A stretch of 64,000 nucleotides of DNA. Origin: UBA11475 sp045655805 (GTDB taxonomy: Bacteria > Bacillota > Clostridia > Christensenellales > Borkfalkiaceae). Every line of letters begins with the position of its first letter. Position 1 is the first letter of the stretch. Below, one piece after another: positions 8,942 through 16,434 of this stretch. The stretch lies in the NCBI GenBank assembly GCA_045655805.1, contig JAZOPZ010000013.1, positions 62,001-126,000 of the forward strand, read 5' to 3'. Under the pieces are notes generated by a model, which saw nothing but the letters and a program-made list of their open reading frames with translations, made no database searches and was not told the origin of the DNA. The position numbers were made by a program, and so were the translations under genes.

Positions 8942-9290
8942 AATATAAAAGCCAAGGTAAGCCGAGTCCCTCATAGGGATTCGGCAACTAAATAAATCCG
9001 CAAGCGGATTTGTTATATTTGTCTAACGACAAGTGATATCGCCTACGGCGATGAAATTTGCCTATCGGCAAGTTGTGGATTTATTTAATATAACTGCGAC
9101 TAAAAGTCGCAATATCACGCAAGAAACTTGTCTTGCATATCACTTTTAGCCACAAGGCTAAAAATATAACTATATTAACCTAATCTTTTGTGGTAAAGAT
9201 AAAGCCCACCATATTTCGCTTTTTGCGAAGTATAGTGGGCTATACTTATGTCTTAAAGTAAAAATCCCTAAGAGAAGAGACCGTTAGGTG
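8942..9290. repeat. Multi-hairpin interspersed repeat, copy A
   Basis: About 350 bp without a gene, filled with short hairpins. Seen: GCCGA...TCGGC (8961-8985); a long-range pair AAATAAATCC (8990-8999) with GGATTTATTT (9077-9086) that encloses small stems such as TTGTctaacGACAA, ATCGCCtacGGCGAT and TTGCCtatcGGCAA; GCGACtaaaaGTCGC; TTTTAGCCacaaGGCTAAAA; and a long hairpin with AGCCCAC/GTGGGCT ends. Copy B at 36075-36400 has the same order of hairpins with different but complementary stem bases, so the folding and not just the sequence is kept. It sits between convergent genes. No open frame of note. Function unknown. Confidence 0.8.
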
Positions 9291-9322
9291 CTTTTTTAAG
9301 TTTTTAGAGCCTGTTTATAGTA

Positions 9323-9883
9323 TTAAAAGTTTTTGTATTCTGCTAAATTTTCTTTACTGAGTTTAATCTTTTTCATCGTTAAAAAAGAACCGAGATATAT
9401 ACAATAAGCACCCCAAGTAATTAAAATGATTGATACGCTTATAACTGCAAATAATAAACCTTTGTTTTCGGTTCTAGTCGTAACTTTGTAAGTGTTTCCA
9501 AATTCGTGCGACACGTCAACGTGAGTTTCTTGAATTTGTTCACCTACTAAATAACCGTATTTTGCAAATTGCCAAGCAGATTTTCTAACTTCTTTTTTGT
9601 GCATTTTCATGGTCGCTATACCCCAAGCGGCGACAATTTCTACAGCCGTAAAAATTATACCAATCAAAAGAAGTAAAAAACCATCAGCCATGCCACTTGA
9701 CGCAAAAAGTATTATAATTAATATGGAAATTATAACAGCAATTATCGTGGCTTTTTTGTAGGTTTTTGTAGTCTTTTTTACCCATTTTTTAACTTTATCG
9801 TAGTCGTCATCATTATTAATTTCTTCTGCTGCAGAAAATTTTTGTTTAAACTTTGCTAAAAACGCTTTTACCGTTTCTATCAT
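9323..9883 (-). CDS. Unknown membrane protein, three predicted TM segments
   Basis: A 186-residue protein that I do not recognise. The first 40 residues are charged and cytoplasmic in character (KFKQKFSAAEEINNDDD), followed by a hydrophobic segment near 45-62, a second near 68-90 and a third near 143-165. A soluble stretch of about 40 residues lies between the second and third. RBS AAGGAGGG stands 9 bases before ATG. It is the second gene of a minus-strand pair behind the structured RNA at 10622-10833, and it ends next to repeat copy A. No enzymatic motif is seen. Confidence 0.7.
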   Translation of the reverse strand: MIETVKAFLAKFKQKFSAAEEINNDDDYDKVKKWVKKTTKTYKKATIIAVIISILIIILFASSGMADGFLLLLIGIIFTAVEIVAAWGIATMKMHKKEVRKSAWQFAKYGYLVGEQIQETHVDVSHEFGNTYKVTTRTENKGLLFAVISVSIILITWGAYCIYLGSFLTMKKIKLSKENLAEYKNF

Positions 9884-9898
9884 ATCATTTGTCCCTCC

Positions 9899-10606
9899 TT
9901 ATTTTTCTTTTAGTTCATCGATTATTGTCCAAATTATGCCTATCGGTGGGCAGCATATAAATAATAAAATTTTGAAGAAAGTACCGTTAACTATACTTTT
10001 TTTGGATGTAGTAATTTTTTCAGGCTCTATTATTACGTTTTCACTACCATTAAATTCATACAAATAACCTATAACTGATTTATCTTCAGCGTCAGGCATT
10101 TGTACGTAAATAGGTTGTATAGGAAAAGAGAACGGGTCCCTTGTTAAATGTACTTTATAACGATTGATTCTATGGCTTGATACGGTAAAATTTAAATCTC
10201 TAAAATTTTGCGCGTGCATTAAGTATCCGTAACGATTTGCAACTTTTTTTATATCGTCTTTTTTGTAATAATTTATAGTCTGATTTGCTTTTAAATAAAA
10301 TAATTCTAAACCCTTTTTACAAGTGCCTTCATGTCCGTCTATAAATAAATATTCAGGCGTGACGTAATCTTGCGCAACCGTTCTACGCGTTTCCGTGCCG
10401 TCGTAATAACTTGAACCAACTGCAGTTGAATTACATTCCATACGTGCAAAGAAATATTGTGGTTTGTTTCCAAGTGAAAGCATTTCAACTGTAATAGATT
10501 TTAAAACATCAAGTTTCTTGCGCTCTTTTTTAGTTAGCGTTTCGCCGGTTGATTCTTTTGATGCAATATAAATTTGCAACTTTTCAAAAATTTCGCTGTA
10601 CTCCAT
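9899..10606 (-). CDS. Unknown 235-residue protein with C-terminal hydrophobic segment
   Basis: I do not recognise the family. The N-terminal half is soluble and basic (TLTKKERKKLDVLKS near 23-37). The middle is rich in aromatic residues and appears beta-structured. A hydrophobic stretch FFKILLFICCPPIGIIWTII lies near residues 210-229, so a C-terminal membrane anchor is likely. The RBS CAGGAGAA precedes ATG, directly after the terminator of the structured RNA on the same strand. Expression therefore probably depends on read-through of that terminator. 15 bp separate it from the next gene. Confidence 0.7.
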   Translation of the reverse strand: MEYSEIFEKLQIYIASKESTGETLTKKERKKLDVLKSITVEMLSLGNKPQYFFARMECNSTAVGSSYYDGTETRRTVAQDYVTPEYLFIDGHEGTCKKGLELFYLKANQTINYYKKDDIKKVANRYGYLMHAQNFRDLNFTVSSHRINRYKVHLTRDPFSFPIQPIYVQMPDAEDKSVIGYLYEFNGSENVIIEPEKITTSKKSIVNGTFFKILLFICCPPIGIIWTIIDELKEK

Positions 10607-10621
10607 ATTTTTCTCCTGTAA

Positions 10622-10833
10622 AATAAAAATTGCGCCTACCGAAGTAAGCGCACAAAAACACAGACTTCAATAGTCGCCAAACTAACCTTACGCAAAGGGT
10701 ATAACCACAATAGCACAAGAGGAATCTGCGTTTTTAACAAATTCAGTAATACTATTGTGGTGAAAATAAATATAATTATCCTTTTAAAAGAAAAAATTAT
10801 ACCCCATTTTTACGATTATTCGGTTAGTTTGGC
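10622..10833 (-). ncRNA. Structured RNA / candidate attenuator leader, copy 1
   Basis: About 212 nt on the minus strand, from the predicted start near 10833 to a terminator hairpin at 10631-10652 with a T-run to 10621. Pairings seen (plus-strand coordinates): P1 joins 10822-10833 to 10676-10687 (12 perfect pairs); an inner stem pairs GGGTATAA with TTATACCC; the next pairs ACCACAATAG (10704-10713) with its complement at 10753-10762; and the internal strand 10723-10735 pairs with 10654-10666, outside P1, giving a 13-bp pseudoknot. Copy 2 at 38901-39111 keeps every stem with compensating changes and the motif GGCGACWAUUGRAGUCUGYG. I do not recognise the family. Confidence 0.82.
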
Positions 10834-10839
10834 ATATTG

Positions 10840-10868
10840 ATTATATCATAGATGAACTAATTTTTCAA
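10840..10868 (-). promoter_or_regulatory. Promoter of structured RNA copy 1
   Basis: On the minus strand TTGAAA (10868-10863) and TATAAT (10845-10840) are separated by 17 bp. Transcription would begin near 10833, exactly at the 5' strand of stem P1. Confidence 0.8.
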
Positions 10869-10963
10869 GTGGTTTTATTTAAAAATACAAATTATATCGT
10901 TCTTTAAAAGTCTATTGATGAAAAATTATGAAGATGGTTTTCATTTTTCCGTAAAAGTTAGTG

Positions 10964-10992
10964 TTGCAAAAAGCATTTTATTATGTTATAAT
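10964..10992 (+). promoter_or_regulatory. Promoter of prmA
   Basis: TTGCAA (10964-10969), 17 bp, TATAAT (10987-10992). The start of transcription near 10999 rules out an upstream in-frame TTG at 10961 as the prmA start. Confidence 0.75.
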
Positions 10993-11017
10993 AAAAAAGT
11001 TAAAAGAGAGGTTTTTT

Positions 11018-11953
11018 ATGAAGTATATCGAACTTACCATTAGTACTAATACGATAGGCTCTGAACTCGTTTCGGATATTTTGTGGAATTATACCGACCA
11101 AGGCGTGGCAATTTCAGATATCAACGATATTTTAGAACTTGATAAAATGAAAAAGGGCACTTGGGATTACGTTGATGAAGACCTTTTAAAAAATAAGACT
11201 GAAGAAGTCTTGGTTAAAGGGTTTATTCCTAAAGACGAGACTGAAAAGTTAAAAGCCGTTAAAGAAGAAGTTTTAGCCCTTAAAGAGTTTGGTTTTGAAG
11301 TTGGAGCTTTAACTTTTACTGAAAGGGAAGTTGACGGCGACGAGTGGAAGGAAAAGTGGAAGGAAAATTTCAAGCCTATACATATTGGCGATAGGGTTGT
11401 AGTAGTTCCAGAGTGGATTGCATACGAAAAAACCCCCGAAGAAATTATTATAAAATTAGACAGTAACATGGCTTTCGGCACGGGCGAGCACGAAACTACT
11501 TCAATGTGTGTTGAAATGCTTTCAAAATACGTGCAAAGTGGTTCAACCGTTATCGACGTTGGTTCTGGTAGTGGCATTTTGGGTATAACGGCAAGCAAAC
11601 TCGGTGCAAAAAGAGTTATAATGACCGATATTGATGAGTGTGCGACAACGGCGTCGGAACACAACTCGAAGTTAAACGAAGCAACTAATGCCGAAGTGTA
11701 TCTCAAAAACCTTTTGGATGACGTAACGCTTGTTGGCGATATAGTCGTTGCAAATATTATGGCTGAAGTTTTAATAGGCTTTTCGCAAGGTATTAAAAAC
11801 AACGTTGCCGTAGGTGGTAAGGTTATTTTAAGTGGTATTTTAACAACCAAGTCGGACGCAGTTAGAAAGGCTTACGAAGACGCTGGCTTTACTCATATTG
11901 AAACCAAAGTAAAAGGCGAGTGGTGTTGCCAAGTTTACTGCAGGGAAGTATAA
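11018..11953 (+). CDS. prmA: Ribosomal protein L11 methyltransferase
   Basis: A 311-residue class I SAM-dependent methyltransferase that modifies ribosomal protein L11. Seen: an N-terminal substrate-recognition domain, MAFGTGEHETTSMC near residues 150-163 (the PrmA signature), the SAM motif DVGSGSGILG near 183-192, and the catalytic-loop VVANIMAEVL near 242-251 (NIxxxxL). ATG at 11018 follows GAGAGG. Its stop is 1 bp before mtaB, so the two form an operon. The family is cytoplasmic and usually dispensable for growth. Confidence 0.93.
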   Translation: MKYIELTISTNTIGSELVSDILWNYTDQGVAISDINDILELDKMKKGTWDYVDEDLLKNKTEEVLVKGFIPKDETEKLKAVKEEVLALKEFGFEVGALTFTEREVDGDEWKEKWKENFKPIHIGDRVVVVPEWIAYEKTPEEIIIKLDSNMAFGTGEHETTSMCVEMLSKYVQSGSTVIDVGSGSGILGITASKLGAKRVIMTDIDECATTASEHNSKLNEATNAEVYLKNLLDDVTLVGDIVVANIMAEVLIGFSQGIKNNVAVGGKVILSGILTTKSDAVRKAYEDAGFTHIETKVKGEWCCQVYCREV

Positions 11954-11954
11954 A

Positions 11955-13190
11955 ATGAAAATTTGTGTTTTTACTCTCGGCTGTAAAGTAAACTACTCTG
12001 AAAGTGCCTCGATTATTCGTGGACTTAAAGAGCGTGGGTACGAAGTTACCGACGAACTTGAATACGCCGACCTTTATATCGTTAATACTTGCGCCGTTAC
12101 GGGTGAGGCTGAAAAAAAGTCAAGGCAAGTTTCGGCGAGAATTGCGTCAATCAATCCTAGCGCTAGGGTTATTTTTACTGGTTGCGCTACGGAACATTCG
12201 CCTGAAAGTTTTTCTTCAAAAAGCAATGCAAGTTTAGTTACTGGTACATTTAAAAAGGCTGAAATTTTAGAGGATTTGTTTAAAGACGGCGTTAAAATTG
12301 CACCTCAAACTAAAGAGTATGAAGAACTACCGTTGCCACTTTCAATGCGCACCCGTTCTTATATTAAAATTCAAGATGGCTGTAACAATTTTTGTTCGTA
12401 TTGTATAATACCTTATTTGCGTGGTAGAAGTCGTAGTCGTTCGATAGAAAGTATCTTAAGTGAACTTTCTCAAAACCCCTCTAAAGAGTGTGTTCTAAAC
12501 GGCATTAACATTTCCGACTATCATTATGATGGTAATGATTTAACCGCTTTAATAAACGCTTTGCAAGGCGTTGATTGCAGAATTAGGCTTGGCTCGATTG
12601 AGGTTGGGGTTATCGACGATAAATTTTTGACGGCGCTTAAAAACTTAAAAGATTTTGCTCCGCAATTTCACTTATCGTTGCAGTCCGGTAGCGATAGCGT
12701 GCTTAAAAAAATGAACCGTCATTATACTGCTAAAGAGTATCTTGATAAGGTGAATTTGATTAGAAAATATTTTGTTGACGCAGGTATCACTACTGATGTG
12801 ATCGTGGGTTTTCCGACGGAAACGGAAGAAGAATTTATCGATAGTTTAGAGTTTTGTAAAGCCGTTGGGTTTTCAGATATACACCCCTTTCCGTACAGCA
12901 AACGCACGGGTACGGTAGCGTCAAAATGGACCGAAGTTCCGTCTGAAGTAAAAAAACAAAGGCTTAAAAAACTGCTTGCCGTTAAAGAAGATTGCCGTAA
13001 TAACTTTCACAATAAATTCATAGGAAAAACACTTTCGGTTTTGTTTGAAACGGCTGACGAGGATTACGCCGTGGGGTATAGTGCAAACTATATTAGAGTG
13101 TACGCCGATAAAAATTCGGTTGTGCTTGGAGAAATTAGTAAAGTTACCGTAAAATCGATTTTTAAAGACGGTGTTTACGGCGAAATATAA
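11955..13190 (+). CDS. mtaB: tRNA t6A37 methylthiotransferase
   Basis: A 411-residue radical-SAM methylthiotransferase that converts t6A37 to ms2t6A37 in tRNAs reading ANN codons. The N-terminal UPF0004 domain has its iron-sulfur cysteines (FTLGCKVN, NTCAVT, FTGCA). The radical SAM motif is in DGCNNFCSYCIIPYLRGR near residue 145. A C-terminal TRAM-like region follows. The prmA-mtaB order is common in Firmicutes. It is followed after 13 bp by a HIT protein gene. Confidence 0.92.
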   Translation: MKICVFTLGCKVNYSESASIIRGLKERGYEVTDELEYADLYIVNTCAVTGEAEKKSRQVSARIASINPSARVIFTGCATEHSPESFSSKSNASLVTGTFKKAEILEDLFKDGVKIAPQTKEYEELPLPLSMRTRSYIKIQDGCNNFCSYCIIPYLRGRSRSRSIESILSELSQNPSKECVLNGINISDYHYDGNDLTALINALQGVDCRIRLGSIEVGVIDDKFLTALKNLKDFAPQFHLSLQSGSDSVLKKMNRHYTAKEYLDKVNLIRKYFVDAGITTDVIVGFPTETEEEFIDSLEFCKAVGFSDIHPFPYSKRTGTVASKWTEVPSEVKKQRLKKLLAVKEDCRNNFHNKFIGKTLSVLFETADEDYAVGYSANYIRVYADKNSVVLGEISKVTVKSIFKDGVYGEI

Positions 13191-13203
13191 TAGGAGAATA
13201 AAT

Positions 13204-13545
13204 ATGGAAAATTGTTTGTTTTGCAAAATAATAAAAGGTGAAATTCCTTGCACTAAAATGTATGAAGACGACGATATGCTTATATTTAAGGATATCGATC
13301 CAAAAGCGCCAACGCATTGCTTGTGCGTGCCAAAATCACATTTCAAACTTTTGTCTGAAATGACTGACGAGCAAGCCGAAATGCTTAAAAAGTGTTTCAA
13401 AAAAATCCCAACGCTTGTTAAAGAGTTGGGGCTTGAAAACGGCTATCGTTTAGTAATTAACCAAGGGGACGACGCAGGTCAAACGGTGTTCCACTTGCAT
13501 ATTCACATTTTAGCGGGCAAAAAAATGGGGTGGACACCTGCTTAA
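13204..13545 (+). CDS. hinT: HIT family nucleotide hydrolase
   Basis: A 113-residue histidine-triad protein. The N-terminal CLFCKIIKGEIPC and the C-terminal HLHIHIL triad are diagnostic of the Hint branch, which hydrolyses AMP-linked amidates such as adenosine 5'-phosphoramidates. ATG at 13204 follows TAGGAG. An upstream in-frame start would overlap mtaB and is not supported. It is probably cotranscribed with prmA-mtaB. Confidence 0.92.
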   Translation: MENCLFCKIIKGEIPCTKMYEDDDMLIFKDIDPKAPTHCLCVPKSHFKLLSEMTDEQAEMLKKCFKKIPTLVKELGLENGYRLVINQGDDAGQTVFHLHIHILAGKKMGWTPA

Positions 13546-13650
13546 TCGGTCGGTTTGTTGCTTTGTTTAAGGGAGTATGGCTCGAATAAAATAGAATTGC
13601 GTCGAATTTTGACGAATATAAAAATATTCCAAAAAATCCGTCAAAAATCC

Positions 13651-13680
13651 TTGACTTTAATGGGGTTACTCTTGTATAAT
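13651..13680 (+). promoter_or_regulatory. Promoter of rpsU
   Basis: TTGACT (13651-13656), 18 bp, TATAAT (13675-13680). Confidence 0.75.
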
Positions 13681-13732
13681 AACAAAGCATTAAGGTGCAA
13701 ATAAAGGTCTTGTGGCAAAGGAGGGTTGTCAG

Positions 13733-13912
13733 ATGTCAGTTGTAAGAGTTGGTGAAAACGAATCTATTGATTCCGCTTTAAGAAGATTTAAGAGAAAATG
13801 TTCTAGAGACGGTATTATCGGTGACCTTCGTAAGAAAGAATTTTATGAAAAGCCTTCAGTAAGAAGAAAGAAGAAGGCTGAAGCTGCAAGAAAGAGAAGC
13901 ATTAAAGGTTAA
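13733..13912 (+). CDS. rpsU: 30S ribosomal protein S21
   Basis: A 59-residue protein with the whole S21 pattern: MSVVRVGENESIDSALRRFK at the N-terminus and a very basic C-terminal tail (RRKKKAEAARKRS). ATG at 13733 is preceded by a strong AAAGGAGG at 13718-13725. It has its own promoter and a terminator at 13938-13968. It is a small-subunit component near the 3' end of 16S rRNA. Confidence 0.96.
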   Translation: MSVVRVGENESIDSALRRFKRKCSRDGIIGDLRKKEFYEKPSVRRKKKAEAARKRSIKG

Positions 13913-13937
13913 TCCTTGCTTTAATTTCAAAATAACT

Positions 13938-13968
13938 AACCTACTAACGATAGTTGGTAGGTTTTTTA
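13938..13968 (+). terminator. Terminator of rpsU
   Basis: Hairpin AACCTACTAAC-gata-GTTGGTAGGTT followed by a run of T. Confidence 0.9.
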
Positions 13969-14013
13969 TTTGTTTGAAAGTAGTTAAGTAGTAATTTAAT
14001 AACGGAGGTCGTT

Positions 14014-14412
14014 ATGGAAAATAAATCTATCAAACAGTACGCAAAAGAAGCAAAACGTCGTCTCAAATCGGGGTTTTGGCAAAATCACGAAAGCGAAGTT
14101 GAGTTCGGTAAACAAAAGGCTGTAAGTGAGGGCGTTGCTGTTTCAAAAGTGGTGGAGTATTATTCTGACAAGCGCCGTAGGGTTGTTAACGAAACGCTAA
14201 CTTCCGACGACGAAAAATTTTATAAAAAAGTAAAACGATTGCTCGACGAACACGGTGATGCTGGTGACATTATAGGTCGTCTAACGGATAAAAAACAGTT
14301 TGCTGAAATGAATTACGAGCAACGCCAACGCTATTTGATGGAACTTTCAAACAAGTATTTGACGGCGTTAGAACGCTACCAAAAAGAACAATCTTTAATA
14401 GGTATTATGTAA
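14014..14412 (+). CDS. Unknown small basic protein behind rpsU
   Basis: A 132-residue, highly charged, probably helical soluble protein (for example KQYAKEAKRRLKSGFW at residues 7-22 and NYEQRQRYLMELSNKYLTAL near 96-115). I do not recognise the family. In many Firmicutes a GatB/YqeY protein sits at this place after rpsU, but the sequence does not resemble it. ATG follows AACGGAGG, and a terminator at 14412-14439 follows the stop. No signal peptide or membrane segment is seen. Confidence 0.75.
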   Translation: MENKSIKQYAKEAKRRLKSGFWQNHESEVEFGKQKAVSEGVAVSKVVEYYSDKRRRVVNETLTSDDEKFYKKVKRLLDEHGDAGDIIGRLTDKKQFAEMNYEQRQRYLMELSNKYLTALERYQKEQSLIGIM

Positions 14413-14439
14413 AAATCCACGCTTTTGCGTGGTTTTTTA
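14412..14439 (+). terminator. Terminator after the 132-residue gene
   Basis: Stem CCACGC-tttt-GCGTGG followed by TTTTTT. Confidence 0.88.
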
Positions 14440-14471
14440 TATATAAAAGGGGCTAAAAATTTTATTTGATA

Positions 14472-14500
14472 TTGATATTGAATACTAGGTCATTTATAAT
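14472..14500 (+). promoter_or_regulatory. Promoter of the frameshifted lipoprotein gene
   Basis: TTGATA (14472-14477), 17 bp, TATAAT (14495-14500). It excludes an ATG at 14505 as the start, leaving ATG 14532 with its AAGGAG site. Confidence 0.7.
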
Positions 14501-14531
14501 ATAAATGAAATATGTTTTAAGGAGAAAAAGT

Positions 14532-15099
14532 ATGAGAAAAATTGTTATCGGCATTTTAATGATGATTACAATGACGTGCGCTTGCTTGTTTGCAGGGTGT
14601 TTTCAGACTCCTTCTACTGATAAGATAGAGGGCAAACTTTGGGTTGGAGACATCTACATAAGCGTGGGTAATAGCGCAGATATCGAATACGATTTTACCG
14701 ACGGAGCAAAATCAGAAGATATAACCTATCCTTTTAGTGGTGATGGGTTGACTATTTCTAACGATACCGTGGACACCTGATTGTAACGGTTGGAACATAA
14801 AGGGTAGTGCTACTGATAAAATAACGCCAACGGCAGGAACTACGACCATAACCGTTCAAATTTTAGTTGTAGGCGATAACGCTTATATGTTTGTTGATGG
14901 TGAATTAAAGATTGCTTGGCTTAATATGATAGCGAATAGTCATTTTGAAGTCGGTACTGAAGCAATGAGCGCAACTTTCTCTAACCACACTATATATAAG
15001 AGTGGTAACTCAACTTATACTGAATACTTAAATAAGGTTTCTACCTATGAGGCTGAAACGGGAACGACAAGCAAAACCTATTTCGATTTAGGTGCATAA
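14532..15099 (+). pseudogene. Frameshifted lipoprotein gene
   Basis: The first frame (14532-14780) begins with a lipoprotein signal peptide; lipobox LFAGC with the acylated cysteine near residue 20. It stops at 14778-14780. The protein continues in the +1 frame to 15099. That frame has a stop at 14749-14751, so the shift falls between 14752 and 14780. The joined protein would be about 185 residues with a beta-rich, Ig-like repeat character (TAGTTTITVQILVV). No conserved domain is recognised. Either the gene is broken or one base is wrong in the assembly. Promoter, RBS and terminator are intact. Confidence 0.65.
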
Positions 15100-15106
15100 A
15101 AACAAA

Positions 15107-15135
15107 AAAACGCTCTCTTAAAGAGGGCGTTTTTA
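15107..15135 (+). terminator. Terminator of the lipoprotein gene
   Basis: AAAACGCTCTCTT-aaa-GAGGGCGTTTTT hairpin with T-run. Confidence 0.88.
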
Positions 15136-15189
15136 ATTGCCATTGGTAAAGTTTGATGCTACCGTTCTATATCAAAAACGGTTTTTATG

Positions 15190-15219
15190 TAATAAAAAGC
15201 CACGCAAAAGCGTGGCTTT
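15190..15219 (-). terminator. Terminator of sepF/yggS
   Basis: Stem AAAGCCACGC-aaaa-GCGTGGCTTT. On the minus strand it ends in TTTTTATT, directly after the sepF stop codon. Confidence 0.85.
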
Positions 15220-15221
15220 AA

Positions 15222-15542
15222 TTATTTTACGTTGATACCCGTTGGGCTAATAAGATACACGTTTGGTGAAGTCTCCATAATACCACCACCTAAAGCGTAT
15301 ACAGCACCTGATAAAAGGTCGATAACTCTAATTTTTGTAGAAAGTTTAAGACCTGTAAGGGTTACCATAACGGTAGCGCCCTTTTTAAGATTGTCGATAG
15401 CGTATTCAACGTCACCGTAACCTTTTGGTGTAACGTAGGTGAGGGGTCCGTTTTGTGCCATCCCACCAGAAACCCTTTCGCTAGGATTGAAAGAAACTCC
15501 GCTTTCTTTTGGCGCTCTATTAAACATATTAAAAACTCCCAT
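15222..15542 (-). CDS. sepF: Cell division protein SepF
   Basis: A 106-residue protein with the SepF (DUF552) core. It includes YGDVEYAIDNLKKGATVMV and RVIDLLSGAVYALGG, which form the beta-sheet dimer that polymerises and bundles FtsZ. SepF supports or replaces FtsA at the septum. The N-terminal membrane-targeting helix looks short (MGVFNMFNR). It follows yggS by 11 bp on the same strand, as in the ylmE-ylmF (yggS-sepF) order of other Firmicutes. Confidence 0.9.
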   Translation of the reverse strand: MGVFNMFNRAPKESGVSFNPSERVSGGMAQNGPLTYVTPKGYGDVEYAIDNLKKGATVMVTLTGLKLSTKIRVIDLLSGAVYALGGGIMETSPNVYLISPTGINVK

Positions 15543-15553
15543 AATAAACCCCT

Positions 15554-16243
15554 TTAATAAACTTTTTTCGAGTAGTCTCTTTCACCAAAAATCACGGTGC
15601 CAAGCCTAATCATATTCGAGCCGTTTTGAATTGCAATTTTGTAATCGCCACTCATACCCATAGATAGATATTCAAAAGCAAAACCATCTTCTTTAATTGT
15701 ATCATAAAGTTCACGCATTTGCAAACATAATTTTTGCAAAAGTTTGGTATTTTCGCTAAAAGGTAACATAGCCATAATGCCTTTTAATTGCACGCCTTCA
15801 AGTTTTGCAATTGCTTTTGCCAAGTCACGCGCATTTTCGGGCGAAACGCCACCTTTGCTTTCTTCACCTGCGGAATTTACTTCCATCAAAATATCCGTAA
15901 CTATGCCGGCTTTAACGGATTGTTTTGAAATTTCTTCCGCTAAATCAATACTGTCAACCGATTGAATAAGTTTAACTTTGCCGATTAGATACTTTACTTT
16001 ATTTTTTTGAAGCCTTCCTATAAAGTGATAGTTTAACCCTTCAATTTTAGAAGTTTTATCCCTAAACTCTTGCACTTTGTTGTCGCCGACTTCGGTTAAT
16101 CCTAAATCCCGTGCTGTAGCGATTTGATCACTTTCAACAAACTTCGTTGCACCGATAACGGTTATCTTTTCGCCAAAATTATTACCGTTTTGAACATCAC
16201 TTAAAACGGTGGCTAAATTGTTTTTAATAGTGTCGTAACTCAT
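15554..16243 (-). CDS. yggS: YggS/PLPBP family pyridoxal phosphate-binding protein
   Basis: A 229-residue PLP homeostasis protein. It binds PLP through a lysine (GATKF near residue 32) and shows the family motifs GDNKVQEFRDK, HFIGRLQKNK and the C-terminal SMGMSGDYKIAI. Its role is vitamin B6 and amino-acid balance; no catalytic reaction is established. The start is ATG at 16243. An upstream TTG at 16282 is the -35 box of the promoter, not a start. Only 10 bases separate the -10 box from ATG and there is no Shine-Dalgarno site, so the mRNA is nearly leaderless. Confidence 0.9.
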   Translation of the reverse strand: MSYDTIKNNLATVLSDVQNGNNFGEKITVIGATKFVESDQIATARDLGLTEVGDNKVQEFRDKTSKIEGLNYHFIGRLQKNKVKYLIGKVKLIQSVDSIDLAEEISKQSVKAGIVTDILMEVNSAGEESKGGVSPENARDLAKAIAKLEGVQLKGIMAMLPFSENTKLLQKLCLQMRELYDTIKEDGFAFEYLSMGMSGDYKIAIQNGSNMIRLGTVIFGERDYSKKVY

Positions 16244-16253
16244 ACCGCTTATT

Positions 16254-16282
16254 ATTATACAACCGCTGACGATCTTTTTCAA
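16254..16282 (-). promoter_or_regulatory. Promoter of yggS-sepF
   Basis: Minus strand TTGAAA (16282-16277), 17 bp, TATAAT (16259-16254). Predicted start of transcription near 16247, four bases before ATG. Confidence 0.78.
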
Positions 16283-16373
16283 GTAAAATGCCTAAAAATT
16301 GATGAATTTTGTCCGAATAATAATTGAAATTATTATTAATTTTTGATTTTGGGTGATTTTGACGCGTTTTCGT

Positions 16374-16402
16374 TTGTAAAATTTTGCAATATGTTGTATT
16401 AT
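16374..16402 (+). promoter_or_regulatory. Promoter of the membrane protein gene
   Basis: TTGTAA (16374-16379), 17 bp, TATTAT (16397-16402). Confidence 0.65.
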
Positions 16403-16434
16403 TATTTTGTGTGTTACGCACGCTGGAGATTAAA

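Noticed and set aside
8942..9290. CRISPR array in the hairpin-rich region
   Set aside because: The hairpins differ in sequence and spacing; there are no constant repeats with equal spacers and no cas genes in the window.
10622..10833. Assignment of the structured RNA to a named riboswitch class
   Set aside because: I could not match it to a known consensus from memory; naming it would be guessing.
16244..16282. TTG start for yggS at 16282
   Set aside because: The TTG is the first part of the -35 box (TTGAAA) of the promoter; ATG 16243 gives the normal family N-terminus.
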